DNA from: JACRCT01 sp049841135
Lineage (GTDB): Bacteria; Myxococcota; Myxococcia; Myxococcales; UBA5297
DNA: 64,000 bases
Assembly (NCBI GenBank): GCA_049841135.1
Contig: JASGHK010000001.1
Coordinates: forward strand, 992,001 to 1,056,000
Reading direction: 5' to 3'
Shown: piece after piece, positions 10,527-19,862 of the stretch
How positions within the stretch are numbered: position 1 is the first letter of the stretch
Layout: every line of letters begins with the position of its first letter
Translations under genes and position numbers: made by a program
Notes under the pieces: generated by a model
Told to the model about the DNA's origin: nothing
Databases searched by the model: none
The model's input: only the letters and a program-made list of their open reading frames with translations

Positions 10527-13500
10527 ATGAAGAGAACTCTGTTGTCGTCCGCCCTCGCCGCGGCGCTCGCCACGGCGTGCACGCCGTCGATCGAGCAGAA
10601 GGACCCACCCGCGCTCATCACGGCGCAGTTCGACGTCAGCGCGACGCCGCCGGTGGTCCCGACGCCCAACGACCTGGCGATGAACCCGAAGACCGGACTC
10701 GTCACCGTCCCGCTCTCCGCGAGCGCCAGCGCCGCCGACCAGGAGTTCGCCGCCTACCTCGGCACCCTCGACGGCTTCCCCGCCTCCTCGAGCGCCACCG
10801 CCACCTTCGACGGCGAGCTCGACCCGGCCACCGTCACCGCCGACAACGTCGTGGTCAACGACATCACCGTTCCCACCGCGCCGGTGCCGGTGACCAACGC
10901 CACCATCCGCTTCCTCTCCGGCGGCGCCGGCTCCCCGAGCACGCTGGCCATCGCCCCGCCCGCGGGCGGCTGGACGGGCGGCCACCACTACGCGGTGGTG
11001 CTGCTCGGCACCGCCGGCGACGGCGTGCACGGCCTCAAGGGCGCCAAGGGCGAGACCGTCGTCGGCTCGAGCCTCTGGGCGCTCATCCGCTCGCGCAACA
11101 GCCTGGTCCACTGCCCCAACGACTCCGAAGGCAAGCCTGACCTGACCTCGCCCAAGTGCGTGGTCGCCACCTCGGTCATCCCCACCGACAAGCTGGAGGC
11201 GGCGGACCGGCTCGCCGACCAGACCGCCAAGGCGCTCCAGCTCGAGCAGCTGCGCCTGGGGCTCAAGCCGATGTTCGACGGCATGGAGAACCCGCCGTCC
11301 TGCCCCTCGGGCATGAGCACCTGCAGCTTGCCGCGCGCGCTGGTGGCGCTGGCCTGGACCTTCAAGATCACCGGGCAGCACGCGATGGTGTTCGACCCCA
11401 CCGCGACCCCGCCCGCCGTCCCGGTCCCCACCGACCTCGCCATCGACCCGACGACCGGCAAGATCAACGCGCCCATCGACCCCAGCAAGTCCGCCGCCGA
11501 GCAGGAGTTCACCCGCGACTACCTGAACACCCTCGACGGCTTCCCGCCGGCCACCACCGGCTCGGCGCTGGTGAAGAACGGCGACCTCGATCCGGCGTCG
11601 ATCACCGCGCAGTCGGTCATGGTCGTGGACCTGACCGACATGACCTCCATGCCCGAGCCCACCCTCGCCTATGACGCCGCGAAGAAGGCGCTCACCATCG
11701 CCCCGCCGGAGGGCGGCTGGCTCAAGGGCCACCACTACGCGGTCGCGGTCGTCGGCGGCGAGAGCGGCCTCAAGGGCACGCAGAGCAAGGGCGCGGGCGG
11801 CAAGGTCGTCGTCGCCTCCGACGTCTGGGCGCTCGCCCGCAGCAAGGCCTCGCTCGTCACCTGCGAAGACCTGACCGCCGAGGACTGCGCCAGCACCCTC
11901 TCGCTCGCCCCGCTCTCCGCCGAACAGGCCGTGCAGCTCGAGCACCTGCGCCGCGGCTTCGAGCCCGTCCTCGACGCCTTCGAGGCGCTGCACGGCGTCG
12001 CCCGCAAGGACGTCGCCGTCGCCTGGACCTTCCAGGTCCTCAGCCAGCCCGAGGTGCTCTTCAACCCCGACACCGACCCGGCCAAGGCGATCATCCCCTT
12101 CCCGAACACCCTGCTGCTCAACGCCGCCGGCAAGGTCAACCTGCCGGTGCCTGCCGATCCCGAGACCGCCCCGCTGTACCTGGGCCTCAACACCCTGGAC
12201 GGCTTCTCCACCACCGCGCCCATCGTCTCCGAGAACAGCCTCGCCCGCGGCGCGCTCGACGAGGGCAGCCTCGACGAGGCCACCGTGGTCCCCGGCGCCG
12301 TCGGGCTGATGAACCTCGACCCCGCCGGCAACGCCCCCGAATTCAAGGTCTGCGTCGACTGCGCGGTCAGCGCCCAGAAGGGCACGGCGCCGCAGGCCCT
12401 GCAGATCGTCCCGACGGTGCCCCTCCACGAGGCGACGAGGTACGGCGCCTACGTGACCACCGCCCTCAAGGACGCCGACGGCAAGCAGGTCGTTCCGGCG
12501 ACGCCCTGGGCGCTGATGCGCCTCGAGAACCCGCTGGTCGACGGCAACGGCAAGAGCACCGTCAGCGTGCTGCCCAGCGACCGGGCTGCCGCGCTGGAGA
12601 TGCTGCGCCTGGCCTTCAAGCCGTACATCGACGCGCTGGTCGCCGGCGGCATCGCCCGCAAGGACCTCGCGCTCGCCTGGACCTTCAAGACCCAGACGAC
12701 CTACACCGACCTCACCCTGATCAACAGCATCCCGACCGCGCTGGGCGCCAAGTACTCCGACAAGCCGGACTTCCTGGCCGACATCACGGCCACGGCCAAG
12801 GCGACGATGACCGCCGGCGGCATCCCCAACGACAAGATCGCCAAGGTCTTCGCCGGCGAGTACACGACGCCGTTCCTGCTCACCGGCGTGGGCGGCACCA
12901 TCAACCCGCTGCCGACCCAGTTCGGCGCCGAGCACAGCCCGTTCCTGGTGGTGCTCCCCGACACCGCGCAGACGCCGGCCAACGGCTACCCGGTGGTCGT
13001 CTTCTCGCACGGCATCACCCGCAACCGCACCGACGCACTGGCCATCGCCAACACGCTGGCCGCCGCCGGCTTCGCGACCATCTCCACCGACCAGGTCTGG
13101 CACGGCGACCGCTCCACCTGCGCCGGCTCCGGCGTGCTGGCCGGCGGCGCCTGCGTCCCCGGCGATGCCCTGTGCGACGGCGTGACCGCCTGCGACCAGA
13201 AGAACGCGCCCGGCTCGGCGCTGTGCAACGAGACCTATGGCAAGTGCGTGGCGGCCGATCCGTCCAAGCGCACCCCTTGCGACGACGCAACCATCTTCGC
13301 CGCCACGGGCCAGCACCTGCCGCCCAACGCCTTCTGCCAGAGCCAGGGCCTGGGCAGCTGCCTGCCCGACCAGAAGTGCCAGGCCGCCGACTTCAAGAAG
13401 GACGCGCGCGGCGGCGTGGTGGTCTCCGGCTGGAACTTCCTGAACGTCGCCAACCTCTTCAACACCCGCGACAACTTCCGCCAGCCCACCGCGGACCTCG

Positions 13501-14168
13501 CCCAGCTCTACCGGGTGGTCTCCTCCACCTCGACCGGCACGGGGCTCGGCCAGCTCGGCCTCAACGACCTGCTCATCGGCCAGGGCGCTGCCGCGGGCCT
13601 GGACAAGGCGAACTACCACTTCCTGGGCCTGAGCCTGGGCAGCATGACCGGCATCCACTACGTCTCGACGGCGCCGGAGGTGAAGCGCGCGCTCTTCAAC
13701 GTCCCCGGCGGCGACCTCGCCACCATCCTGCAGACCAGCGGCCAGCTGGAGACGCTGCGCAACGCGTGGCTGGCGGGCCTCGCCAAGAAGGGCATGGTCC
13801 CCGGCACCCCGGCCTTCGACCAGTACATGATGATCGCCCGCTGGATCCTGGACCCGGCCGACCCGGTCAACTCGGTGAACAAGGTCCTCAACGGCGCCGG
13901 CGTCCCCGCCGAGCGCAAGGCGTTCATCCAGTACGTCTCCGGCGACTTCTTCATCCCCAACCCCACCACCGAGGCGTTGATCGCCTCGGCCAACCGGACC
14001 GCCGCCGCCAAGAAGATGTCCTGGTACGAGTTCGACGGCAGCAAGGTCGCCGAGGGTGACCGTCACGGGTTCCTGCTCAACGGCAAGAGCACGCTGACGC
14101 CCGCGGCCCAGCTGCAGGTGATGAACTTCATGATCGACGGCAGCCTGCCCACCGGCGCCCAGCCCTAA
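10527..14168 (+). CDS. VolA-like surface lipase/lysophospholipase lipoprotein
   Basis: Large lipoprotein (1213 residues) expected on the outer membrane. The signal peptide ends in a lipobox, LATAC. The N-terminal two thirds consist of repeated modules of the bacterial virulence-factor lipase N-terminal type: each begins FD...PP.VP.PTDLA/NDLA, has a LNTLDGFP segment and ends in LALAWTF or VAWTF, with about three to four tandem copies. The C-terminal alpha/beta hydrolase has VVVFSHGITRNRTDALA, the nucleophile elbow GLSLGSMTG and a late EGDRHGF with the likely catalytic His. A Cys-rich insert (about residues 865-960) lies between them. A FadL gene follows 18 bp later, the same order as volA-fadL in Vibrio, where the lipase releases fatty acids for uptake. 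Confidence 0.85.
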   Translation: MKRTLLSSALAAALATACTPSIEQKDPPALITAQFDVSATPPVVPTPNDLAMNPKTGLVTVPLSASASAADQEFAAYLGTLDGFPASSSATATFDGELDPATVTADNVVVNDITVPTAPVPVTNATIRFLSGGAGSPSTLAIAPPAGGWTGGHHYAVVLLGTAGDGVHGLKGAKGETVVGSSLWALIRSRNSLVHCPNDSEGKPDLTSPKCVVATSVIPTDKLEAADRLADQTAKALQLEQLRLGLKPMFDGMENPPSCPSGMSTCSLPRALVALAWTFKITGQHAMVFDPTATPPAVPVPTDLAIDPTTGKINAPIDPSKSAAEQEFTRDYLNTLDGFPPATTGSALVKNGDLDPASITAQSVMVVDLTDMTSMPEPTLAYDAAKKALTIAPPEGGWLKGHHYAVAVVGGESGLKGTQSKGAGGKVVVASDVWALARSKASLVTCEDLTAEDCASTLSLAPLSAEQAVQLEHLRRGFEPVLDAFEALHGVARKDVAVAWTFQVLSQPEVLFNPDTDPAKAIIPFPNTLLLNAAGKVNLPVPADPETAPLYLGLNTLDGFSTTAPIVSENSLARGALDEGSLDEATVVPGAVGLMNLDPAGNAPEFKVCVDCAVSAQKGTAPQALQIVPTVPLHEATRYGAYVTTALKDADGKQVVPATPWALMRLENPLVDGNGKSTVSVLPSDRAAALEMLRLAFKPYIDALVAGGIARKDLALAWTFKTQTTYTDLTLINSIPTALGAKYSDKPDFLADITATAKATMTAGGIPNDKIAKVFAGEYTTPFLLTGVGGTINPLPTQFGAEHSPFLVVLPDTAQTPANGYPVVVFSHGITRNRTDALAIANTLAAAGFATISTDQVWHGDRSTCAGSGVLAGGACVPGDALCDGVTACDQKNAPGSALCNETYGKCVAADPSKRTPCDDATIFAATGQHLPPNAFCQSQGLGSCLPDQKCQAADFKKDARGGVVVSGWNFLNVANLFNTRDNFRQPTADLAQLYRVVSSTSTGTGLGQLGLNDLLIGQGAAAGLDKANYHFLGLSLGSMTGIHYVSTAPEVKRALFNVPGGDLATILQTSGQLETLRNAWLAGLAKKGMVPGTPAFDQYMMIARWILDPADPVNSVNKVLNGAGVPAERKAFIQYVSGDFFIPNPTTEALIASANRTAAAKKMSWYEFDGSKVAEGDRHGFLLNGKSTLTPAAQLQVMNFMIDGSLPTGAQP

Positions 14169-14186
14169 CCGGAGACCCAAACGACC

Positions 14187-15452
14187 ATGCGAAACGCACT
14201 CATCGTCCTCGCTTCGCTCTTCCTGGCCGCCCCGGTGCTCGCCGCGGGCTACGGGGTGGGCACCCATGACGCCCGCGCCACCGCGCTCGGGCTGTCGCTG
14301 ACCGCCGACGCCGACGACGCGTCGGCCATCTACTACAACCCGGCGGGCATCGTGCGCGGCGGCAAGCAGGTGCAGCTGCGCCTGGGCGACACGATCATCA
14401 TCCCGCAGTTCACCGCGACGCCCACCGGCACCACCGACACCCAGACCGCCAAGCCCAACCCGGTGCCGCCGCCGCACATCTACGCCGTCTACGGCTTCAG
14501 CGACGACGCCGCCATCGCCATCGGCTTCTACGTGCCCTACGGCATGGACCTGCAGTGGAACGACGACTGGATCGGCCGGGACCTGGCGACCTACTCCTCG
14601 CTGAAGAACTACTTCATCAACCCCGAGGTGGCCTACCGGCTGTTCGACCGGCTGCGCATCGGCGCGGGCGTGCAGATCGTCCGCTCCACCGTGGAGCTGC
14701 AGCGGCACATCAACCTCGTGGACAGCGAGGCGGTGGTGCAGATGGGCGGCGGCGCCTGGGGCGTGGGCGGCAACGCCGGCATCCAGCTGGACCTGCTGCA
14801 GAAGGAGCAGGGCGTGGGCGTGCTCACCTTCGGCGCCACCTACCGCAGCCCGGTCTCGCTCAACTTCAACGGCTCGGCGCACTTCTCGGGCTACGACGCC
14901 AGCGCCGCCCCGGGCAAGCAGCCGGACGTCCCCGCCGAGTACTCGGCGACGCTGCGCGACCAGAAGGTGAAGACCGCGGTGACCCTGCCCCAGACCTTCT
15001 CGCTAGGCCTGGCCTACCAGAACGACTTCGGGGACATCGGTCTGCGCCTGGGCGTCTCCACCGAGTACACCGGCTGGCAGGCCTTCCACGACCTGAGCCT
15101 GCAGTTCGAGGATCCGGCGCTCTCGCAGACCGTCTACAAGCGGGCGCACCACACCTGGAACTTCGCGCTCGGCCTGGAGGTCGGCATCTCGAAGATGTGG
15201 TTCGTGCGCGCGGGCTTCAACTACGACCCGACGCCGTTCCCCCAGGACTCGATGACCCCCGACCTGCCCGACGGCGACCGCGTGGAGCTGGCGCTGGGCG
15301 CCGGCCTGCGCTGGGAAGGGCTGGCGGTCGACCTGGGCTACATGGCGGTGCTGGTCCAGAACTTCGAGTCGACCTACGCCTACCTGCCGGCGACCTACGG
15401 CGGCACGGTGCACGTGGTCGGCCTGACGCTGGGCTACTCGTTCCGGCTGTAA
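14187..15452 (+). CDS. fadL: FadL/OmpP1-family outer-membrane fatty acid channel
   Basis: Outer-membrane beta-barrel for long-chain fatty acids or other hydrophobic compounds. A signal peptide (LASLFLAAPVLAAG) is followed by the family's N-terminal hatch signature, GVGTHDARATALG and DDASAIYYNPAGI. The remaining 370 residues alternate hydrophobic and polar residues and end in LGYSFRL, with the terminal aromatic/hydrophobic pattern of barrel proteins. Length (421) is normal. It lies 18 bp after the VolA-like lipase gene and is followed by a strong terminator, so the two form a bicistronic unit: the lipase releases acyl chains and FadL takes them up (inference from the Vibrio pair). Confidence 0.9.
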   Translation: MRNALIVLASLFLAAPVLAAGYGVGTHDARATALGLSLTADADDASAIYYNPAGIVRGGKQVQLRLGDTIIIPQFTATPTGTTDTQTAKPNPVPPPHIYAVYGFSDDAAIAIGFYVPYGMDLQWNDDWIGRDLATYSSLKNYFINPEVAYRLFDRLRIGAGVQIVRSTVELQRHINLVDSEAVVQMGGGAWGVGGNAGIQLDLLQKEQGVGVLTFGATYRSPVSLNFNGSAHFSGYDASAAPGKQPDVPAEYSATLRDQKVKTAVTLPQTFSLGLAYQNDFGDIGLRLGVSTEYTGWQAFHDLSLQFEDPALSQTVYKRAHHTWNFALGLEVGISKMWFVRAGFNYDPTPFPQDSMTPDLPDGDRVELALGAGLRWEGLAVDLGYMAVLVQNFESTYAYLPATYGGTVHVVGLTLGYSFRL

Positions 15453-15477
15453 CCGGCTGATCAGCCTCGTATCGAAG

Positions 15478-15516
15478 CCGGGCGGCGACTCCACAGTCGC
15501 CGCCCGGTTCCTTTTT
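15478..15516 (+). terminator. Rho-independent terminator after fadL
   Basis: A 13-bp perfect stem, CCGGGCGGCGACT paired with AGTCGCCGCCCGG, closes a CCAC tetraloop and is followed by TTCCTTTTT. It begins 25 bp after the fadL stop and is the clearest intrinsic terminator in the window. Confidence 0.93.
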
Positions 15517-15535
15517 GCCTATACCCTGGCTGCCG

Positions 15536-15907
15536 ATGCCCGCCCGCAAGTCCATCCGACCCGCCGCGCCGCCCGAGCAGGGCTGGTGCGTCTACATCGT
15601 CGAGTGCCGCGACGGCTCGCTCTACACCGGCGCCACCAACCATCTGCTCCAGCGGGTCGCCAGGCACGACGCCGGCAAGGGCGCGCGCTACACCCGCTCG
15701 CGCCGACCGGTGAAGCTGGTCTTCTGGGAGCCTGCCGCGGACAAGTCCTCCGCGCTCTCGCGCGAGGCGCGGATCAAGCAGCTCAGCCGCGACGAGAAGC
15801 GGGCCCTGGTCGCTACTTGTTGCGCCCCGCCTTCTCGGAGGCCTGCGCGCGCAGCACGTACATCGAGAGGTGCTCGCGCAGGTCGGACGGGAACCCGACG
15901 AACTTGA
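15536..15907 (+). CDS. GIY-YIG nuclease-superfamily protein
   Basis: Small protein of the YhbQ/UPF0213 type. The GIY-YIG core is seen as CVYIVECRDGSLYTGATN (variant of G-I-Y and Y-I-G), then the conserved Arg in LLQRVARHDAGKGARYTRSRRP, and a C-terminal ALSREARIKQLSRDEKRALV. Homologues usually stop soon after that last motif; here about 30 low-quality residues rich in Arg and Ala follow and run 95 bp into the convergent PilZ gene, so the real functional end is likely near 15815. The start is the ATG at 15536, 20 bp after the fadL terminator. A DNA-structure role is known for the family only loosely. Confidence 0.75.
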   Translation: MPARKSIRPAAPPEQGWCVYIVECRDGSLYTGATNHLLQRVARHDAGKGARYTRSRRPVKLVFWEPAADKSSALSREARIKQLSRDEKRALVATCCAPPSRRPARAARTSRGARAGRTGTRRT

Positions 15908-16457
15908 GGGCGGCGCTGGTGCGCGACGGGGCGCCGTTGGTCTTGACGCCGCGGCGCACCACCTCCGCCTTGCACTGGATCGTCCGGCCCTCGAGCTCCA
16001 TCTCCACGTCCACGACCTCGCCGACCCGGGCCTGGCACTCGCTGACGACCAGCGCGCCGCCGACGGAGAGGTTGACGGTCCGCGTCTCCTCGACCTCCGC
16101 GCCGCCCGAGAGCCGGATGCGGCAGTCGGCGTCGACGCGGACCTCCATGCGGCGCTGGCGCTGCTCGGCGCCCTCGCAGACCATCTCCACCTCGGCCTGC
16201 CCGCCGCTGACGCGGAACTCGCTGATGCGGCCGGGGACGAAGACCACCGACTGGTCCTGCGGCAGCTCCACCCGGACCTTGGCGTCGCTCTTGAACTGCA
16301 GGTGCTCCCCGTCGACGACCCGGGCCACGGCGATGAGCCGCTTCTCCTCGGTGGCGACCACCTCGACCGGGATCGCCAGCCCCGTCTTGTCGTGAATCAA
16401 AGCGCCCCGCTTGAGCCCCGACTGCAACGCCTCACTCAGCGCCTTGAGGTCTGGCAC
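15813..16457 (-). CDS. PilZ-domain protein, probable c-di-GMP receptor
   Basis: A 214-residue cytoplasmic protein. The first 100 residues form a YcgR-N-like beta domain, then a PilZ domain with the c-di-GMP binding pattern: the arginine cluster in EQRQRRMEVR and, about 30 residues later, NLSVGGAL (family motif D/N-x-S-x-x-G). The GTG at 16457 is preceded by AGGAGG at good spacing, which fixes the start. A Lys/Arg-containing tail (SEKAGRNK) ends it. Members couple c-di-GMP to motility or polysaccharide output; the target here is unknown. The 3' end overlaps the tail of the GIY-YIG gene on the other strand. Confidence 0.85.
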   Translation of the reverse strand: MPDLKALSEALQSGLKRGALIHDKTGLAIPVEVVATEEKRLIAVARVVDGEHLQFKSDAKVRVELPQDQSVVFVPGRISEFRVSGGQAEVEMVCEGAEQRQRRMEVRVDADCRIRLSGGAEVEETRTVNLSVGGALVVSECQARVGEVVDVEMELEGRTIQCKAEVVRRGVKTNGAPSRTSAALKFVGFPSDLREHLSMYVLRAQASEKAGRNK

Positions 16458-16545
16458 GCGTCCTCCTTGAAGAGCGGCTTAGCGGCACCAAGGCTAGCAA
16501 GACCCGCGCACCATTTTCGACGGCGCGCGGGCCGGACCTCCCGTG

Positions 16546-19351
16546 CTACCTTGTCGGTCCGTCGGGCTCGTCGCGCGCCTCCTCCGGCGGCCGGACCTTC
16601 AACCAGTCCCGGGCCTCTTCGCTGCCGCGCGCCGCGGCGTCCTCCACCAGCGCGCGGCCCCGCTCCTTCTCGCCCTTCTCCCAGAGAGCCCGGCCCATCA
16701 CCGCCCCGTAGTCGGCCGAGGTTCGCCGGGACGGGAAGACGCGCTCCAGCGCCGCGACGGCGAGCTCGGGCCTGGCGAGCGCGAGCTGGCAGAGCGCCTC
16801 CTCGCGCGCGACGGCGTCGACGTCCTGCAACGCCCGGGAGACCTTCTGCGCCCGCTCGAGCAGCGGCAGCGCCTGCTCGCAGCGCTCCTGCTCGCGCATC
16901 GCCCGGGCCTGGACCGCGAGGATGGCCGCCAGCTCCGGCGACTCCTTGCCACCAGCGGCCTCCTGCAGCGCGAGCGCCTCCGCCGCGCTCTTCTCGGCAG
17001 CGGCGGCGTCGTCGGCCGCGAGCTCGTTTCGGGCCTTGGCGTTGAGGACCAGCGCCACCTCCGAGCTCGTCTCGCCGAACGCCAGGCCGGCGGCGGCCTT
17101 CGCCCGCTCGAGCACCGGCCTCGCCTGCGCGGGCTGCCGGCCCTCGTGGAGCACCCGCGCGAGATCGAGCAGGCCTGCCGCGGTCTGGCGGTGCGCCTTG
17201 CCCAGCCCCGCCTCCAGCAGGTCGGCGGCGCGCATCACGTCGGGCAGCGCGTCCGCGCAGCGCCCGGAGGCACAGAGCGCTTCGGCGCGGACCGAGTAGG
17301 CGTTGGAGCGGGCGAGCAAGGACGGCAGCGCCTCCGCCAGGAGCACCGCCTCCTCGGCCGCGTCCAGTGCGCCTTCCAGCCTCCCGGCCATGGCGCGGGC
17401 CCGCCCGGCCTCGATGCGCGAAGCGATGGCCGCGTCCGTGCCCGCCGCCGCGAGGAAGGCCTTGGCGTGCAGCGCGGCGTTGATGGCCTCGGGATCGTGC
17501 CGCGCGGAGAGCCCCGCGAGGATCGCCGCCCAGGCGCGCGCGGCGGCCAGCGGCTCGCCGGCCGCTTCGGCGGCGGCGGCGGCCTCGTGGAGCATCGGCT
17601 CCATCGGCTCGGGCACCGTCTCGAGCACCGCCAGGTTCTGGGTCAGCATCGCGCGGGCGGCCAGCGGCTCCAGGTGGGCGGCCTCGGCGGCCGTGCGCGC
17701 CTCGTCCGCCAGGCGGATCGCCTCGGTGGCGCCGCCGGTCAGCCGCAGCGCCTCGGCCTTGGAGAGCTTCGCGGCGACGGCCGCCGCTCCTTCGATTGCC
17801 GGCCAGCGGCGGTCCGCCCCGAGCGCCGCGGTGCAGCTCTCGATGGAGGGCATCCTGGCGAATGCCTCCGCCGCGACCTCCGGGCTGACCTTGGCTTCGC
17901 CCAGCACCTCGACCAGGGCTTCGAGATTGCCCCGGCGCTCGGCGAGGCACCGCTCCCGCCCGGCGAGGAGCGCCGCGAGCGGGGCGGGCCGGTCGGCCAG
18001 GCAGAGGTCGGCCTGGGCCTGCGCGAGCGCGCGCGCGTACGAGGACAGCGCCTCCTGCGCCTTCGAGAACGCCCCCTTCCCCGCCCGCGCCTCCAGCGCC
18101 TGCTTCGCCTTCTCCACCTTCGCCGCGACTCCGGCCCCGTCCCGTCCGCGCTCTTGGCCTGGCAGCGCGCCGCCCGACCGTTGCCCACCTGGAGGACGGC
18201 CACCGCCGACGCGAGCACCAGCGCCCCCGCCGCGGCCACGCCCCAACGGACCGCGCTCGCGCCGCGCCGCGAGCGGCCCAGGGCGTCGAGCAGGTTCTCC
18301 ATGAACGGGTAGCGCGCCTGCGGCTCCACCTTCAGCCCGCGCGCGAGCACGCGCACCAGCCACTGCGGTACCCCCGAGGCCGCTGGCGGCGGGCGGAGGT
18401 TGCCGAGCAGGACCTCGGTCCGGTGCTCCTGGAACGTCTTGCCCCCGAACGGCCGCTCGCCGAAGAGCGCCTCCCAGAGCGCGATGCAGAAGCTGAACTG
18501 GTCGCTCCGGGCATCGACCGCCGAGCCGGTGAATTGCTCGGGCGCCATGTAGGCCGGCGTCCCGCCCATCGCGCTGGGAGCACGCCTCGGGGGCGCTGCC
18601 GCACTCCCCTCGGCTTTCGTCTCGCCTTCCCCTTCGACCTTCACTCCGCCCTCGGCCTCGATCCCAGGCGGCGGCTCGTCGATCACCACCGGCCGCGCGA
18701 GTCCGAAGTCGGTCACCCGGACGCGCCCGTCGGTCCCCAGCAGCACGTTGCCCGGCTTGAAGTCACGGTGGACGAGGCCCGCCGCGTGCGCTGCCGCGAG
18801 CCCACGGCCCGCGGCCAAGAACACCTCCACCACGTCACGCCAGGGCCTTCGCCCATCCGCCATCCAGTCGGCGAGCGTGCCGCCGTCGACGAGGCTCCAT
18901 GGCCAGGAAGACCTGCTCGCCGACCGTGCCCACGTCGAAGACGGTGGCGACGTTGACGTGCGAGAGCCTGGCCATGGCCTGCGCCTCGCGCAGCAGGCGG
19001 CTCTGGGCCTGGGTGGCGGTCTCGGCGCCCAGGGCCTCCGGACGCAGCACCTTGAGCGCCACCTTGCGCTCGAGCTCGGGATTCGAAGGCCGAGTAGACG
19101 ACGCCCATGCCGCCGGCGTTGAGCATCTCCAGCACGAGGTAGCGGCCGAGCTTGCTGTAGGGCTGCGGCGCGCCGGGTTCGCCGCCGCTGCCGCCGCTGC
19201 TCGACGAGCCCAGGTCGTCACGGGCGGCGTCGGCGACCAGCGCGCGGCAGTCTGGACAGCCGTCGATGTGCGATTCGATTGCCTCGGCGGCCTCGCCAGC
19301 CAGGAGGCCCGAGGCGAAGTCGAGGAGTGCGCTCTCGTTGGGGCAGGCCAT
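16546..19351 (-). CDS. Serine/threonine kinase with N-terminal zinc finger and TPR sensor region, three apparent frameshifts
   Basis: Eukaryote-like kinase of the large myxobacterial class. From the ATG at 19351: an anti-sigma-type zinc finger (HIDGCPDC, residues 28-35), the kinase domain (GGMGVVYSAF glycine loop, VALKVL lysine, HRDFKPGNVLL, TDFGLA, MAPEQFT), a membrane helix (VAAAGALVLASAVAVL) and about 500 residues of alpha-helical TPR-like repeats. The frame breaks at 19080-19084 (GATTC for GATC), 18891-18897 (GAGGCTC for GAGCTC) and near 18138-18146 (one G missing from a run). Correcting them gives SAFDPELERKVALK, LAMELVDGGTLADW and a smooth join into the TPR part. It stands divergent to a sigma factor gene, the likely partner. 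Confidence 0.85.
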
Positions 19352-19595
19352 GGCCCGGGCATCTTCGCGTGGGGGGCCGCGAAAGGGAATCAGCGGCCCC
19401 GCGCAGCGCCATGGCCCGGCGGCCGGCACCGCCGACTGCGGCTGAACGGGGCGCTGGGGCGACTCAAGGCTCGTAGCCGATAACCCGCCGGGCCGGCGAC
19501 TACCTCCCGGGCTTCTCATATGAAGGACAGAGAAATCAGCGCTAGGACGCGAAGAACAGGAGGAGCCGCGGGGAGGTCTCTCCCAGCGGGAGAAC

Positions 19596-19652
19596 TCGAC
19601 GATTCAAATCATGAGTATTGTTGAAATCGTCGACTCATCTTTCCAATCGTCG
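19596..19652. promoter_or_regulatory. AATCGTCG inverted/direct repeats in the kinase-sigma divergent gap
   Basis: The 511-bp gap 19352-19862 holds no gene. In its AT-richer middle TCGACGATTCAA (19596-19607) faces TTGAAATCGTCGA (19621-19633), an imperfect inverted repeat, and AATCGTCG recurs at 19645-19652. Placed between divergent genes, it is a reasonable operator candidate for one or both promoters. No clear -35/-10 pair could be assigned, and nothing else recognisable lies in the gap. Confidence 0.4.
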
Positions 19653-19862
19653 TGTCGAGCCCTGGAAACACAGGTCGAGGGTGCTGGGCCTGAGCAGCTT
19701 CCAGGCCGATGGGAACTGGGCTCGGTCTGAGCTCCCTTGCTTTCATAGAAGCCAGCCACGGTGGAGGGTCGCCCGGCGCCAGCAGACTCACTCGGAGTGC
19801 CGAGCCGGTCTACGCGGCTGCCGCTCAGTGCCGCGAGTGAGGCCCCCTGCTACCATCGCCCC

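Noticed and set aside
10506..14882. A 1458-codon antisense open frame opposite the lipase gene
   Set aside because: Same kind of composition shadow; the plus-strand frame has lipobox, repeats and a catalytic elbow.
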